IMG/VR virus record: IMGVR_UViG_3300030389_001158
Location: 1 to 29,532 of that record
Direction: 5' to 3' (one strand)
DNA length: 29,532 nucleotides
DNA from: a virus
Shown: positions 22,297-29,532 of the stretch, in pieces
Position numbering within the stretch: the first letter of the stretch is position 1
Layout of the letters: each line of letters starts with the position of its first letter
Made by a program: the position numbers and the translations under genes
Notes under the pieces: model-generated
The model's input: only the letters and a program-made list of their open reading frames with translations
Database searches by the model: none
Told to the model about the DNA's origin: nothing

Positions 22297-22654
22297 GAGT
22301 ATAGACAAAAGTAGGCATATAAAAAAGGAGAGCATGCTAGCAGCATTAGAGGCTAGTTTAGGGGTAGTATCTGCTGCATGTCATGAGGCAAAGATACCTA
22401 GAGCTACATATTATAAGTGGCTAAAAGAGGATGAGGATTTTAGACAAAAGGTAGAGGACATTAATAATATAGCATTAGACTTTGTAGAGTCATCATTACA
22501 TAAACAGATAGCAAGTCATAATACATCAGCTACAATATTTTATTTAAAATGTAAAGGTAAACACAGAGGGTATGTAGAGAGGTCAGAGTTAGACATTACT
22601 AGTCAAAATGAGCCAGTAAAAATAGACATTAAAATAGATGGGATTGACTATTAG
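22295..22654 (+). CDS. terS: Terminase small subunit
   Basis: A 119-residue protein with an N-terminal helix-turn-helix (about 12-48: LGVVSAACHEAKIPRATYYKWLKEDEDF quoted in part as AACHEAKIPRATYYKWL), a helical core and a C-terminal segment TIFYLKCKGKHRGYVERSEL that is typical of phage small terminases. It recognises phage DNA for packaging and hands it to the large subunit, whose gene overlaps it by 17 bases. The start at 22295 is tied to the late-gene motif; the next in-frame ATG is codon 14 and would remove only a basic arm. Confidence 0.85.
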   Translation: MSIDKSRHIKKESMLAALEASLGVVSAACHEAKIPRATYYKWLKEDEDFRQKVEDINNIALDFVESSLHKQIASHNTSATIFYLKCKGKHRGYVERSELDITSQNEPVKIDIKIDGIDY

Positions 22655-23957
22655 TCCTACATTTACTAATAAACAAAAAATAGCTTTAAAGTATTTATTT
22701 GATAAAAATACTAATGAGATTTTGTATGGAGGTAGTGCAGGTGGAGGTAAATCATTTTTAGGATGTGCATACTTACTAATGATGTCATTAAAATATCCAG
22801 GTACTAGACATCTAATGGGTAGGTCTAAATTAGACTCACTAAAAAAAACTACATTAAATACATTTTTTGAGGTGTGTAAATTATGGGGTATAGAAAGTAA
22901 AACACATTACAACTATAATGCACAGTCAAATATAATTACATTTTTTAACAGCTCAGAGATTATATTAAAGGACATGTTTGCGTATCCATCAGACCGCAAT
23001 TTTGACAGTCTAGGAAGTTATGAGCTAACCTCCTCATTTTTAGATGAAGCAAACCAGATAACAGAGAGAGCTAAAATGGTATTAATGTCTAGACTGAGAT
23101 ACAAACTAGATGAGTATAATTTAACTCCTACATTATTGATGACATGTAATCCGAGTAAGGGATGGCTATATACTAATTACTACAAACCAGCAAAGGAGGG
23201 TACTATAAGAAACAATAGAGTATTTATACAAAGTCTAGTAGATGACAATAAATATATATCTAAACATTACAAAACTAATTTAGAGTCATTAGATGAGATT
23301 AGTAAACAGAGACTATTATATGGTAATTGGGAGTATGATAGTACAAAGGATAGTCTAATACATTATGACAATATAGTAGGTCTATTTAGTAATCAGGGTA
23401 TAGAGGGAGACAGGTATATATCTGCTGATATTAGTAGATATGGAGATGATAAAACTGTTATATGTTTATGGTATGGTATGCATATAGACAAAATTATTAC
23501 TATAAATAAATCATCATTAACAGAGGTAGCAGATAAAATAAAAGAGCTACAGAGAGAGTATGATGTATATACTAGAAATATAGTTATTGATGAGGATGGT
23601 ATAGGTAGTGGGGTAGTAGACATGATTAAGGGATGTAGAGGATTTATTAATGGTAGTAGATGTCTAAACAAAGAAAATTACCAAAACCTAAAAACACAAT
23701 GCTACTACTATATGTCTGACTATATAAATAAAGGACATGTAGGTATATCTACAAATGACATAAAAGTAAAAAACGATATAATACAGGAATTAGAACAGGT
23801 CAGAAGTTATAATATTGATAAGGATGGCAAATTACAAATAATACCTAAGCCACAAATTAAAGATATTATAGGCAGGTCGCCTGACTATGCTGATGCAATA
23901 ATGATGAGATTTTACTTTGCTATAGACGCTAACTATGGTAGGTATTATGTGTATTAA
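22638..23957 (+). CDS. terL: Terminase large subunit
   Basis: A 439-residue packaging motor. The ATPase has Walker A GGSAGGGKS (31-39), Walker B SSFLDEA with D136/E137 and the coupling-type stretch MTCNPSKGWLY. The nuclease half has ISADISRYGDDKT (about 255), VIDEDGIGSGVVD and the terminal acidic SPDYADAIMMR, giving the expected Asp triad of the RNase H-like fold. Length and motif order match the family. It cuts DNA and pumps it into the prohead through the portal. Confidence 0.95.
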   Translation: MGLTISPTFTNKQKIALKYLFDKNTNEILYGGSAGGGKSFLGCAYLLMMSLKYPGTRHLMGRSKLDSLKKTTLNTFFEVCKLWGIESKTHYNYNAQSNIITFFNSSEIILKDMFAYPSDRNFDSLGSYELTSSFLDEANQITERAKMVLMSRLRYKLDEYNLTPTLLMTCNPSKGWLYTNYYKPAKEGTIRNNRVFIQSLVDDNKYISKHYKTNLESLDEISKQRLLYGNWEYDSTKDSLIHYDNIVGLFSNQGIEGDRYISADISRYGDDKTVICLWYGMHIDKIITINKSSLTEVADKIKELQREYDVYTRNIVIDEDGIGSGVVDMIKGCRGFINGSRCLNKENYQNLKTQCYYYMSDYINKGHVGISTNDIKVKNDIIQELEQVRSYNIDKDGKLQIIPKPQIKDIIGRSPDYADAIMMRFYFAIDANYGRYYVY

Positions 23958-23983
23958 TACAATTCTAAACTAAAATATTAATT

Positions 23984-24000
23984 TTTCTATTATACTATAT
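23984..24000 (+). promoter_or_regulatory. Late-gene motif before the tail chaperone
   Basis: TTTCTATTATACTATAT is an exact consensus copy in the 43-base gap after the large terminase. The ATG (24001) is immediately downstream, 14 bases from the motif C. Confidence 0.6.
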
Positions 24001-24654
24001 ATGCAAATAAAACTAAATAAAAATGGAGAGTCTAAATGGTATAGTATGCCTGACTCATGGGATGAGATGTCTATAGACAAATATATGGGTACTATGCAAT
24101 ATTTGACAGATGACAAATCAGACAAACATACTAAATTAGTAATGATGATACATTATTTATCTGACATACCTGAGCAGGATTTATGGAATATGTCAATTTC
24201 TGATTTAACTAAATTATCAGGAGTAATGTCTGATTTACTAAACAGTAAGCCTACAGAGGATTTAAAGCATATAATAAAAATAGATGGAGTAAAATATGGA
24301 TTTGATCCTAAATTAAGAGATATATCTTTGGGAGCATTTGTAGATATAGAGCATTGTATAAAAGATGGTATGTATAAAAATCTACATACTTTATTATCTG
24401 TATTGTATAGACCTGTTATAAAACAAAAGGGCAAAAAATATATAGTAGAGGACTATGAGCCATCAGAGGAGCGGGCAGAGATATTTAAAAACAATTTAAA
24501 GGTATCTGATTTTAATGGAGCTAGTGTTTTTTTTTACGCTTTAGGAACGCAACTTTTAGACAGTATGAGCAAATATTTGGAGATGGAGACGCTGAGGGAG
24601 AGGATAAAACTCTTAAAAATAAATGGGGATGGTATGAGGTCATCTACAGATTAG
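24001..24654 (+). CDS. Tail assembly chaperone, zero-frame product
   Basis: A 217-residue protein with features of flavobacterial phage tail chaperones: WYSMPDSWDEMSIDKYM near the start, a middle with LSDIPEQDLWNMSISDL, and LRDISLGAFVDIEHCIKDG followed by NLHTLLSVLYRPV and EERAEIFKNNL. It would bind the tape measure before tail polymerisation. A T9 run (24527-24535) sits at codons 176-179, and the codons after it in this frame are atypical for the genome (CTG, CTC, CTT, TTG, ACG), whereas the -1 frame shows normal usage and conserved sequence. The main product may therefore be a frameshifted one. Confidence 0.75.
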   Translation: MQIKLNKNGESKWYSMPDSWDEMSIDKYMGTMQYLTDDKSDKHTKLVMMIHYLSDIPEQDLWNMSISDLTKLSGVMSDLLNSKPTEDLKHIIKIDGVKYGFDPKLRDISLGAFVDIEHCIKDGMYKNLHTLLSVLYRPVIKQKGKKYIVEDYEPSEERAEIFKNNLKVSDFNGASVFFYALGTQLLDSMSKYLEMETLRERIKLLKINGDGMRSSTD

Positions 24655-24773
24655 CTGATTGTAAAGTAGAAAAATTTGACACTATAACATGTCTGCCAGC
24701 GGTACAATGTTTTACATATATGGCATATCAGCAGGACCTAAACAGTAGACAAGAGGTAAAAAGAGAAAACTAA
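24525..24773 (+). CDS. Tail chaperone -1 frame extension (programmed frameshift candidate)
   Basis: This frame opens just after a TAG at 24522 and ends with TAA at 24771. It has no plausible start of its own. After -1 slippage on T_TTT_TTT (24528-24534) it would add about 79 residues from TTA at 24534, ending the fusion at about 257 residues. It encodes an acidic linker and KNKWGWYEVIYRLADCKVEKFD, close to the WGWY-xx-Y-L pattern that in relatives lies in the C-terminus of tail chaperones, comparable with lambda gpG/gpGT. An alternative is a true homopolymer-length difference (T10 would fuse the frames). Confidence 0.65.
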   Translation, partial: CFFLRFRNATFRQYEQIFGDGDAEGEDKTLKNKWGWYEVIYRLADCKVEKFDTITCLPAVQCFTYMAYQQDLNSRQEVKREN

Positions 24774-24778
24774 TAAAT

Positions 24779-25273
24779 ATGACAATAAGATACAAAACAT
24801 ACAAAAATACATTAGATACTATTACATGTCTATTAGAGGCACATAAACAAATACAGACTACTACTACAGGAGATATATTTGATGTAGATATAGAAAAAAA
24901 TACAAAATTTCCGTTAGCACATGTCAATATAGGTAATGTAGATATTAGCATGTCTCAAAAGACTTTTAATTTTCAATTATTTATTATGGATATTGCAGAT
25001 GAGGATAATGAGACTTTTGTATTAAATGAGATGTTAAATATAATGTCAGATATTATAGCATTGCTAAAACATGGAGAGAACACATTTTTATATAATGCGC
25101 AGCATGGAGAGGAACCTAGATATTTTGTAGATAATGACTTTACATGCGAGCCATTTACAGAGAGATTTGACAATACAGTATCAGGATGGGTATGTAATAT
25201 ACAGGTAATTATAGAGTCAGTATTAGACTCATGCGATATACCTATAGATGATGACAAAGTATGTATAAAATAA
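24779..25273 (+). CDS. Tail completion/terminator-like protein
   Basis: A 164-residue protein resembling tail terminator or completion proteins of Bacteroidota phages: an N-terminal helix (YKNTLDTITCLLEAHKQI), beta strands (FPLAHVNIGNVDISMS, NFQLFIMDIADEDNET), a helix (LNEMLNIMSDIIALLKHG) and a C-terminal sheet with CEPFTERFDNTVSGW and a terminal DSCDIPID. Such proteins cap the tail tube or connect it to the head. It follows the chaperone gene by five bases. Confidence 0.65.
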   Translation: MTIRYKTYKNTLDTITCLLEAHKQIQTTTTGDIFDVDIEKNTKFPLAHVNIGNVDISMSQKTFNFQLFIMDIADEDNETFVLNEMLNIMSDIIALLKHGENTFLYNAQHGEEPRYFVDNDFTCEPFTERFDNTVSGWVCNIQVIIESVLDSCDIPIDDDKVCIK

Positions 25274-25318
25274 GAATAGGAAAATTAACAATACAATTAA
25301 TACCATTAAAGATTAGAT

Positions 25319-25705
25319 ATGACTTATGATGATTTATTAAAAAAACTAGAGGCTATTAGTATTAAATTAGAGAGCTATAATGACTATCCTGAGTCAGCTA
25401 GTAATAATGCTAAAAAAGTATTGAGATGGAGAGATGAGCATGGTAGAGATGAGGTAAAAGGAATGACAGCCGTAGGATGGCGGCGTGCATCGCAATTAGC
25501 TAAAAAAGCTAAGATTTCAAGAGACACGATTGCGCGCATGGCATCATTTATGAGACATAAAAAAAATGCAGAGATTAATCCTGATTTTAAAGCAACGCCA
25601 TGGAAAGACAAAGGATATGTAGCCTGGCTAGGATGGGGAGGTACATCGGGCATTAATTGGGCTATTAGAAAATTAAAAAGTATAGATAATAAAAAGAAAA
25701 AATAA
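25319..25705 (+). CDS. Small conserved phage domain protein
   Basis: A 128-residue protein dominated by a domain I know from phage head or portal proteins, here on its own: SNNAKKVLRWRDEHGRDEVK, TAVGWRRASQLAKKAKIS, TIARMASFMRHKK and YVAWLGWGGTSGINWAIRKL. The Trp/Gly-rich end is characteristic. The function is not established; it is usually found near structural genes. A 45-base A/T-rich leader without a late motif precedes it. The region also uses more CG-containing codons (GCC, GTA GGA TGG CGG CGT) than its neighbours. Confidence 0.65.
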   Translation: MTYDDLLKKLEAISIKLESYNDYPESASNNAKKVLRWRDEHGRDEVKGMTAVGWRRASQLAKKAKISRDTIARMASFMRHKKNAEINPDFKATPWKDKGYVAWLGWGGTSGINWAIRKLKSIDNKKKK

Positions 25706-25706
25706 A

Positions 25707-26159
25707 ATGCCAACATTAACAACAACAATTACAGAGACAGTAGCTATAAACGGACAGCAGAGAGGTAGTACAAATGTACTTACTATAGCAGACATTGTAG
25801 ATACATTAGAGAGGACTATTACATGCGCTCATAGTCAGATTACAACTATAGCAGAATTTAACTCATCTAATCATGCAGCAGAGAGCGCTATAGATAGAGA
25901 CAATGTAAAGTACATTAGAGTATCAAATTTAAGCGACTCACAAGAGGCAATATTAGGAGTCATATCAGGTAGTACTAATTACCAGGTAAGATTAACTCCT
26001 GGAGGTAGTCATATATTATTAGGAGGAGCAGATATAGCAACTGCTGAGGCAGACGCTGATCCTAGTATGGCTAGTATGACAGATGATTTAGTAGCATTAG
26101 AGATAAAACCTGTAGCTACTACTAATACTCAAATAGAGTTATTTGTAGCTAGTATATAA
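25707..26159 (+). CDS. Hypothetical structural protein, beta-rich
   Basis: A 150-residue protein rich in Thr, Ala, Ser and Gly, predicted all-beta. It has VKYIRVSNLSDSQEAILGVI and YQVRLTPGGSHILLGG, then ends TQIELFVASI. Such proteins occur in tail or decoration positions of flavobacterial phages, and a tail-tube or accessory role is possible. Overlaps the next gene (TAATG). Confidence 0.5.
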   Translation: MPTLTTTITETVAINGQQRGSTNVLTIADIVDTLERTITCAHSQITTIAEFNSSNHAAESAIDRDNVKYIRVSNLSDSQEAILGVISGSTNYQVRLTPGGSHILLGGADIATAEADADPSMASMTDDLVALEIKPVATTNTQIELFVASI

Positions 26160-26719
26160 TGGCTAGTCTGTTTGGATTAAGGTATGAATCTATAGAGAGA
26201 TTTTTAGAGTCTTATGCTAAATATATTATAAGGCAGGGGCAGTCTATATTATCTAAACATAGCGCTACAGGTATATTAAGCGACTCACTAGATTTTACTA
26301 TATTTAGAACAGATGAGGGGTATGAGATTAGATTTACAGCTGCAGCCTATGGAGATTTTAGAGACAAAGGGGTATCAGGTAATGTAAGTAAAAGATATTA
26401 CTACAGTATAGATGGCAGGCGTAAATCAAGTCCATACAAATATACAAGTGAGCAACCTCCTGTAAGAAGATTAGTAGAATGGCTGTCAGTAAAAGGCATA
26501 CAGGGTAGATATAAAAAAGGAGACAAAAAAAAGAGAGGCGGCAGATTTATGAAAAAAGAGAGTTTAGCGTATTTAATTGCTAGGTCTATAAAATCTAGAG
26601 GTATTAAGGCATTATCATTTTATAGTCAGCCTATATCGTATAGTTTTGGTAGATTTAAAACAGAGTTAGCGCAAAACTTTGCAAAAGACATAGAGCTAGG
26701 ATTAAGTATAAAAATATAA
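26159..26719 (+). CDS. HK97 gp10-like/tail completion candidate
   Basis: A 186-residue basic protein with an N-terminal helix (ERFLESYAKYIIRQGQSIL), a central sheet carrying YEIRFTAAAYGDFRDKGVSG (the GxFxDKGVSG-type motif I associate with tail-completion proteins of Bacteroidota phages), a Lys/Arg/Gly-rich loop and a C-terminal helix. It lies between tail genes. It could close the head-tail joint or act at the tail terminus. Confidence 0.6.
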   Translation: MASLFGLRYESIERFLESYAKYIIRQGQSILSKHSATGILSDSLDFTIFRTDEGYEIRFTAAAYGDFRDKGVSGNVSKRYYYSIDGRRKSSPYKYTSEQPPVRRLVEWLSVKGIQGRYKKGDKKKRGGRFMKKESLAYLIARSIKSRGIKALSFYSQPISYSFGRFKTELAQNFAKDIELGLSIKI

Positions 26720-26722
26720 GAC

Positions 26723-28165
26723 ATGGCATTAACAATAGAGCAAAAACCTAAATACCAACTAATAGCAGCTAATGGAGACATTATATTTACTGTAAAAGAT
26801 GGAAACCAGGTAGCTAATAGAGTAAAAGTAAAATACATAGGAGAGGTATATATAAGCAATAAAATATCTCAATTAGATAATAATCTAGTATCTAAATTAA
26901 AAGTTAGTCCTAATAATGCAGGAGTAGGTATATTTGATTTTGGACCTATAGTAAGAAATTTTGTAAGTCCAGATTTTACAGGGGGTACAGTACATAATAC
27001 AAATAACATTAATAATAGTGAGTACAATACAGTACAATACTCAGAAACTACTCCACATAGCATACATCAAGTAGACAAATTTAGTACAAATAGGAACAGC
27101 TGTAGATTTTTAAGGATTAAATTTAAAGTAGAGAGCGCTGGTAATATTACAGACGCTGTATCAGACGCAGGCGAGCTACAGACATCATTAGATTATGTAG
27201 TATATAATGGTGTATTAGATGAGACAGACATACTAGCATTAGACAATAATGGTAATTATGGATTTAATTTAGATGCGGCGGGATTTATTATGAATGATAC
27301 AAATGCTAAATTTTTAAGTAATGCGCCTACTACTCAATATATAAAAAATAATCAATATATGACAATGCCATTTTTTAGTCAGTATGATGAGGATTTTGTA
27401 GTAGGAGCAGGGGGTACACATCCATCAGTAAATACTATACAAATAAAATTTTACAATAGCTCTAATAGCGTTTTATCTACATTAAATAGAGCGGTACAAG
27501 CAGGTAATGGAGGTCATGCAGGCAATATGGGAGATAGTAATACTAGGATGCAATTTGCAGGTATAGGTACAGGTAATATTACAGGAGCAGGATCATCTAT
27601 ACCATCAACCTGGAGCTACTATACTATACAGGCATTTGCTAATGACTCAGGAGGCTCATCTACAGCAGTTAGTCAATTATACTATATATATAAGCAGGAT
27701 GATGACTGTAAAGGATTTGACAATATTAGGCTTACATGGCTAAATAAATTTGGAGGATGGGATTATTATAATTTTAATAAAAAATCTATAAAAACATTTT
27801 CAGCAGAGAGGACTACATATACACAAATTAAAGGCGTATGGAATGATACGCAATTTAGGTATCATGGATATAAAGGAGGTCAAAAAGCATTTACAAATAA
27901 CATAACAGAAAACATTACTATAAATACAGATTTTATTACAGAGTTAGAGGCAAAGTGGCTAGAGGAGTTATTTATTAGTACTGATGTGTATATAGTACAT
28001 GACAAATCTACTGACAATGCAAATGAGGGATATATAAGAAAGTACATAGAGCCTGTTAGATTAGAGGCTAGCGAGCATATACGAAAAACACAGACAAATG
28101 ACAGATTAATACAATATACATTTAATATAGTAAAATCTAAAAACAGACAAACACAGAGAGCATAA
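26723..28165 (+). CDS. Large tail structural protein
   Basis: A 480-residue protein. The N-terminal part (about 1-80) is beta-rich (YQLIAANGDIIFTVKDGN), the middle is Asn/Gly/Ser-rich, and the C-terminal part has DDDCKGFDNIRLTWLNKFGGWDYYNF, then KSIKTFSAERTTY and YIEPVRLEASEHIRKTQTNDRL. The FGGWDYYNF region is one I know from flavobacterial phage tail proteins. Likely a distal tail or baseplate component encoded just before the hub-like gene. Confidence 0.7.
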   Translation: MALTIEQKPKYQLIAANGDIIFTVKDGNQVANRVKVKYIGEVYISNKISQLDNNLVSKLKVSPNNAGVGIFDFGPIVRNFVSPDFTGGTVHNTNNINNSEYNTVQYSETTPHSIHQVDKFSTNRNSCRFLRIKFKVESAGNITDAVSDAGELQTSLDYVVYNGVLDETDILALDNNGNYGFNLDAAGFIMNDTNAKFLSNAPTTQYIKNNQYMTMPFFSQYDEDFVVGAGGTHPSVNTIQIKFYNSSNSVLSTLNRAVQAGNGGHAGNMGDSNTRMQFAGIGTGNITGAGSSIPSTWSYYTIQAFANDSGGSSTAVSQLYYIYKQDDDCKGFDNIRLTWLNKFGGWDYYNFNKKSIKTFSAERTTYTQIKGVWNDTQFRYHGYKGGQKAFTNNITENITINTDFITELEAKWLEELFISTDVYIVHDKSTDNANEGYIRKYIEPVRLEASEHIRKTQTNDRLIQYTFNIVKSKNRQTQRA

Positions 28166-28167
28166 TT

Positions 28168-29532
28168 ATGAGTTTACAATTAATAGTATATCCACAAATA
28201 AATCCTAATGGAGTATATAGTTTTACATCTACAGCTAATACTAATGAGTATGTAGGAGATAGCAACCTAAATGGAGCGTTAGCAGGTACAGTATCATGTA
28301 CTACAGGGAGTCCATCTACAGAGGCTATAGCGTCATCTAGTCCTATTATAAATGCCTATAAAAGATTTAGGACCACAGGTACAGGTAATCCATACGCACA
28401 GGCAGCATTAGCGCCTTTATTTGGAGGGGGATTATTGTCATTTTATGGAGGTATTACTAGTAATAGTAGTAGTGGTATATATCAGGTAGTAGATAATTTA
28501 GTAATAGGAGTATCGTATGAGCTAACCTATGTAGTAGACAGTGTATCAGGTGCAGCTAGCGCTGATGTATATATAGGTAATCAGTATGGTAGTCAGGTAA
28601 ATGTAGCTAATTCAGGATTTAACTCATTAGGCTCATCTTTATTTGTAGACAATGCTGTAGCGGCAGGTACATATACACATACTTTTACAGCTACAGATAC
28701 ATCAGAGTTATTAATATTTGAGTATATAGACGCTACTAGTGGTAGAACATTTGTAGATAAAATAAGTATAAGAGAGACGCAAACAGCTGCAAATAGTGTT
28801 TATGAGGATTTTGCAGATGGTCAGGTAATATTAGATTTATATGAGGAGTCATCTATACCATTTACATTGTCTGTAGATGAGTTTAAAAACGCTGCAGAGA
28901 AGCCTACTAGCTATAGTAAGTCATTTAGATTACCAGCTACTAAAAGAAATAATCAAGTATTTAGTAATATATTTGATGTGTCTAGGAGTACTGCAGATGA
29001 TTTACTAAGTTTTAATCCATACAAAAAAACATCTATAAGAGTAAAAGAACATGGATATACTATATTTGATGGATTATTAAGATTAATAGATATATCTGAG
29101 AATAATGGAGAGATTAGTTATAATGTAAATTTATACTCAGGTACTACATCTCTAAAAGAGTTATTACAAAATAAAGTATTAGGAGATATAGATTTTAGTG
29201 AGTTAGAACATGACTACAACGCTACTAGTATAGAGGCGTCATTTAATGGTAATTTACCTATAGCTCAATTAGCAGGAGGCTCATTTGCAGGAGCATTAAA
29301 TGCTACTACTACATCAGTATTAAAATATCCGCTTTGCGATTGGAGTGGTAATTTTATACTAAATGATAATGCAGAGGGATTTACTATGGATTTATTAGAG
29401 GATGGATTTAGACCATTTATAAATCTAAAATATCTAGTAGACAATATATTTAAAGACGCAGGATTAACATTTGACAGCACATTTTTTAGCACATCAGATT
29501 TTACTAAATTATACATAGATTTTAATACAAAA
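28168..29532 (+). CDS. Tail-tip/baseplate hub-like protein, N-terminal part (continues at base 1)
   Basis: Starts at the ATG at 28168 and remains open to the edge, joining in frame with base 1 for about 919 residues in all. Residues about 65-210 look like a beta-sandwich, perhaps carbohydrate-binding (LVIGVSYELTYVVDSV, AAGTYTHTFTATDTSELLIF). From about residue 225 comes the tail-tip signature PFTLSVDEFKNAAEKPTSYS, SFRLPATKRNNQVFSNIFDV, IRVKEHGYTIFDGLLRLIDI and SLKELLQNKVLGDIDF, found in Bacteroidota siphovirus tail-tip proteins. The N-terminal module may help bind the host surface. Confidence 0.75.
   Translation, partial: MSLQLIVYPQINPNGVYSFTSTANTNEYVGDSNLNGALAGTVSCTTGSPSTEAIASSSPIINAYKRFRTTGTGNPYAQAALAPLFGGGLLSFYGGITSNSSSGIYQVVDNLVIGVSYELTYVVDSVSGAASADVYIGNQYGSQVNVANSGFNSLGSSLFVDNAVAAGTYTHTFTATDTSELLIFEYIDATSGRTFVDKISIRETQTAANSVYEDFADGQVILDLYEESSIPFTLSVDEFKNAAEKPTSYSKSFRLPATKRNNQVFSNIFDVSRSTADDLLSFNPYKKTSIRVKEHGYTIFDGLLRLIDISENNGEISYNVNLYSGTTSLKELLQNKVLGDIDFSELEHDYNATSIEASFNGNLPIAQLAGGSFAGALNATTTSVLKYPLCDWSGNFILNDNAEGFTMDLLEDGFRPFINLKYLVDNIFKDAGLTFDSTFFSTSDFTKLYIDFNTK
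29434..29531. repeat. Right copy of terminal direct repeat
   Basis: Identical to bases 1-98. The final window base, 29532 (A), would correspond to base 99 (T). Because 29434 and 1 are in the same codon phase, the reading frame passes through the overlap without interruption, which supports circularity of the assembled genome. Confidence 0.9.

Noticed and set aside
24527-24535. T9 run as a simple sequencing error
   Set aside because: Cannot be fully excluded (T10 would fuse the frames), but its placement at the point where the second frame opens and the known family practice of frameshifting favour a real signal.
1-29532. tRNA genes, CRISPR arrays, insertion sequences, integrase or lysogeny repressor
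   Set aside because: No cloverleaf-like sequence in gaps, no repeat-spacer array, no transposase or recombinase motifs, and no identified repressor. Absence by eye is not proof for highly diverged proteins.

Overview
The window looks like the complete genome of a small tailed phage of a Bacteroidota host, probably a flavobacterium. Its first 98 bases recur at its end (29434-29531), and one long reading frame runs in phase across that junction, so the molecule closes to about 29.43 kb. It is AT-rich, every supported gene is on the + strand, and most genes overlap their neighbour by 1-20 bases. Leaders are A/T-rich without Shine-Dalgarno sequences, and the one clear promoter (13630-13661) has the Bacteroidota form TTTG...TAnnTTTG. 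Protein families (XkdF-type protease, DUF6712-like connector, flavobacterial-type tail-tip proteins, small basic and Cys-rich phage proteins) agree. I see no integrase, repressor, tRNA or CRISPR, so a virulent life style is likely but not proven.

Layout in gene order. (1) Early/replication, 13.5-22.3 kb: a control region of 12-13 bp repeats overlapping a promoter, then an SSB-like protein, a protein with a DnaA-domain-IV-like helix-turn-helix, a winged-helix replication protein, two beta-class DNA methyltransferases, a Myb/SANT-plus-methyltransferase protein, a NinG-like nuclease, a sigma-70-like factor and many small proteins. No helicase, primase or polymerase is encoded, so the host replisome must be recruited. 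(2) Packaging, 22.3-24.0 kb: small and large terminase. (3) Tail, 24.0-29.4 kb continuing through 1-4.3 kb: tail assembly chaperone with an apparent -1 frameshift, tail completion proteins, two large tail-tip proteins, a fibre-like protein and a 644-residue tape measure. (4) Head, 4.3-11.8 kb: XkdF-type protease, scaffold-like protein, major capsid protein, small structural proteins, a LamG-like protein, portal and connector. (5) Lysis and accessory, 11.8-13.5 kb: short membrane proteins, an M15 endolysin, a holin candidate and a metallophosphoesterase. The head module lies downstream of the tail module and portal follows capsid, which is not the usual siphovirus order.

The most striking unexplained signal is a near-identical 15-17 bp motif (core TCTATTATACTATAT) in the short gaps before five late genes, in three of them at exactly the same distance from the ATG. 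I infer a late promoter giving leaderless or near-leaderless mRNAs, possibly read by the phage's own sigma-like factor. Also notable are the T9 frameshift site in the tail chaperone gene, the repeat array over the early promoter, and the SANT-methyltransferase fusion. Protein names come from motif and family recognition by eye; no database search was possible.
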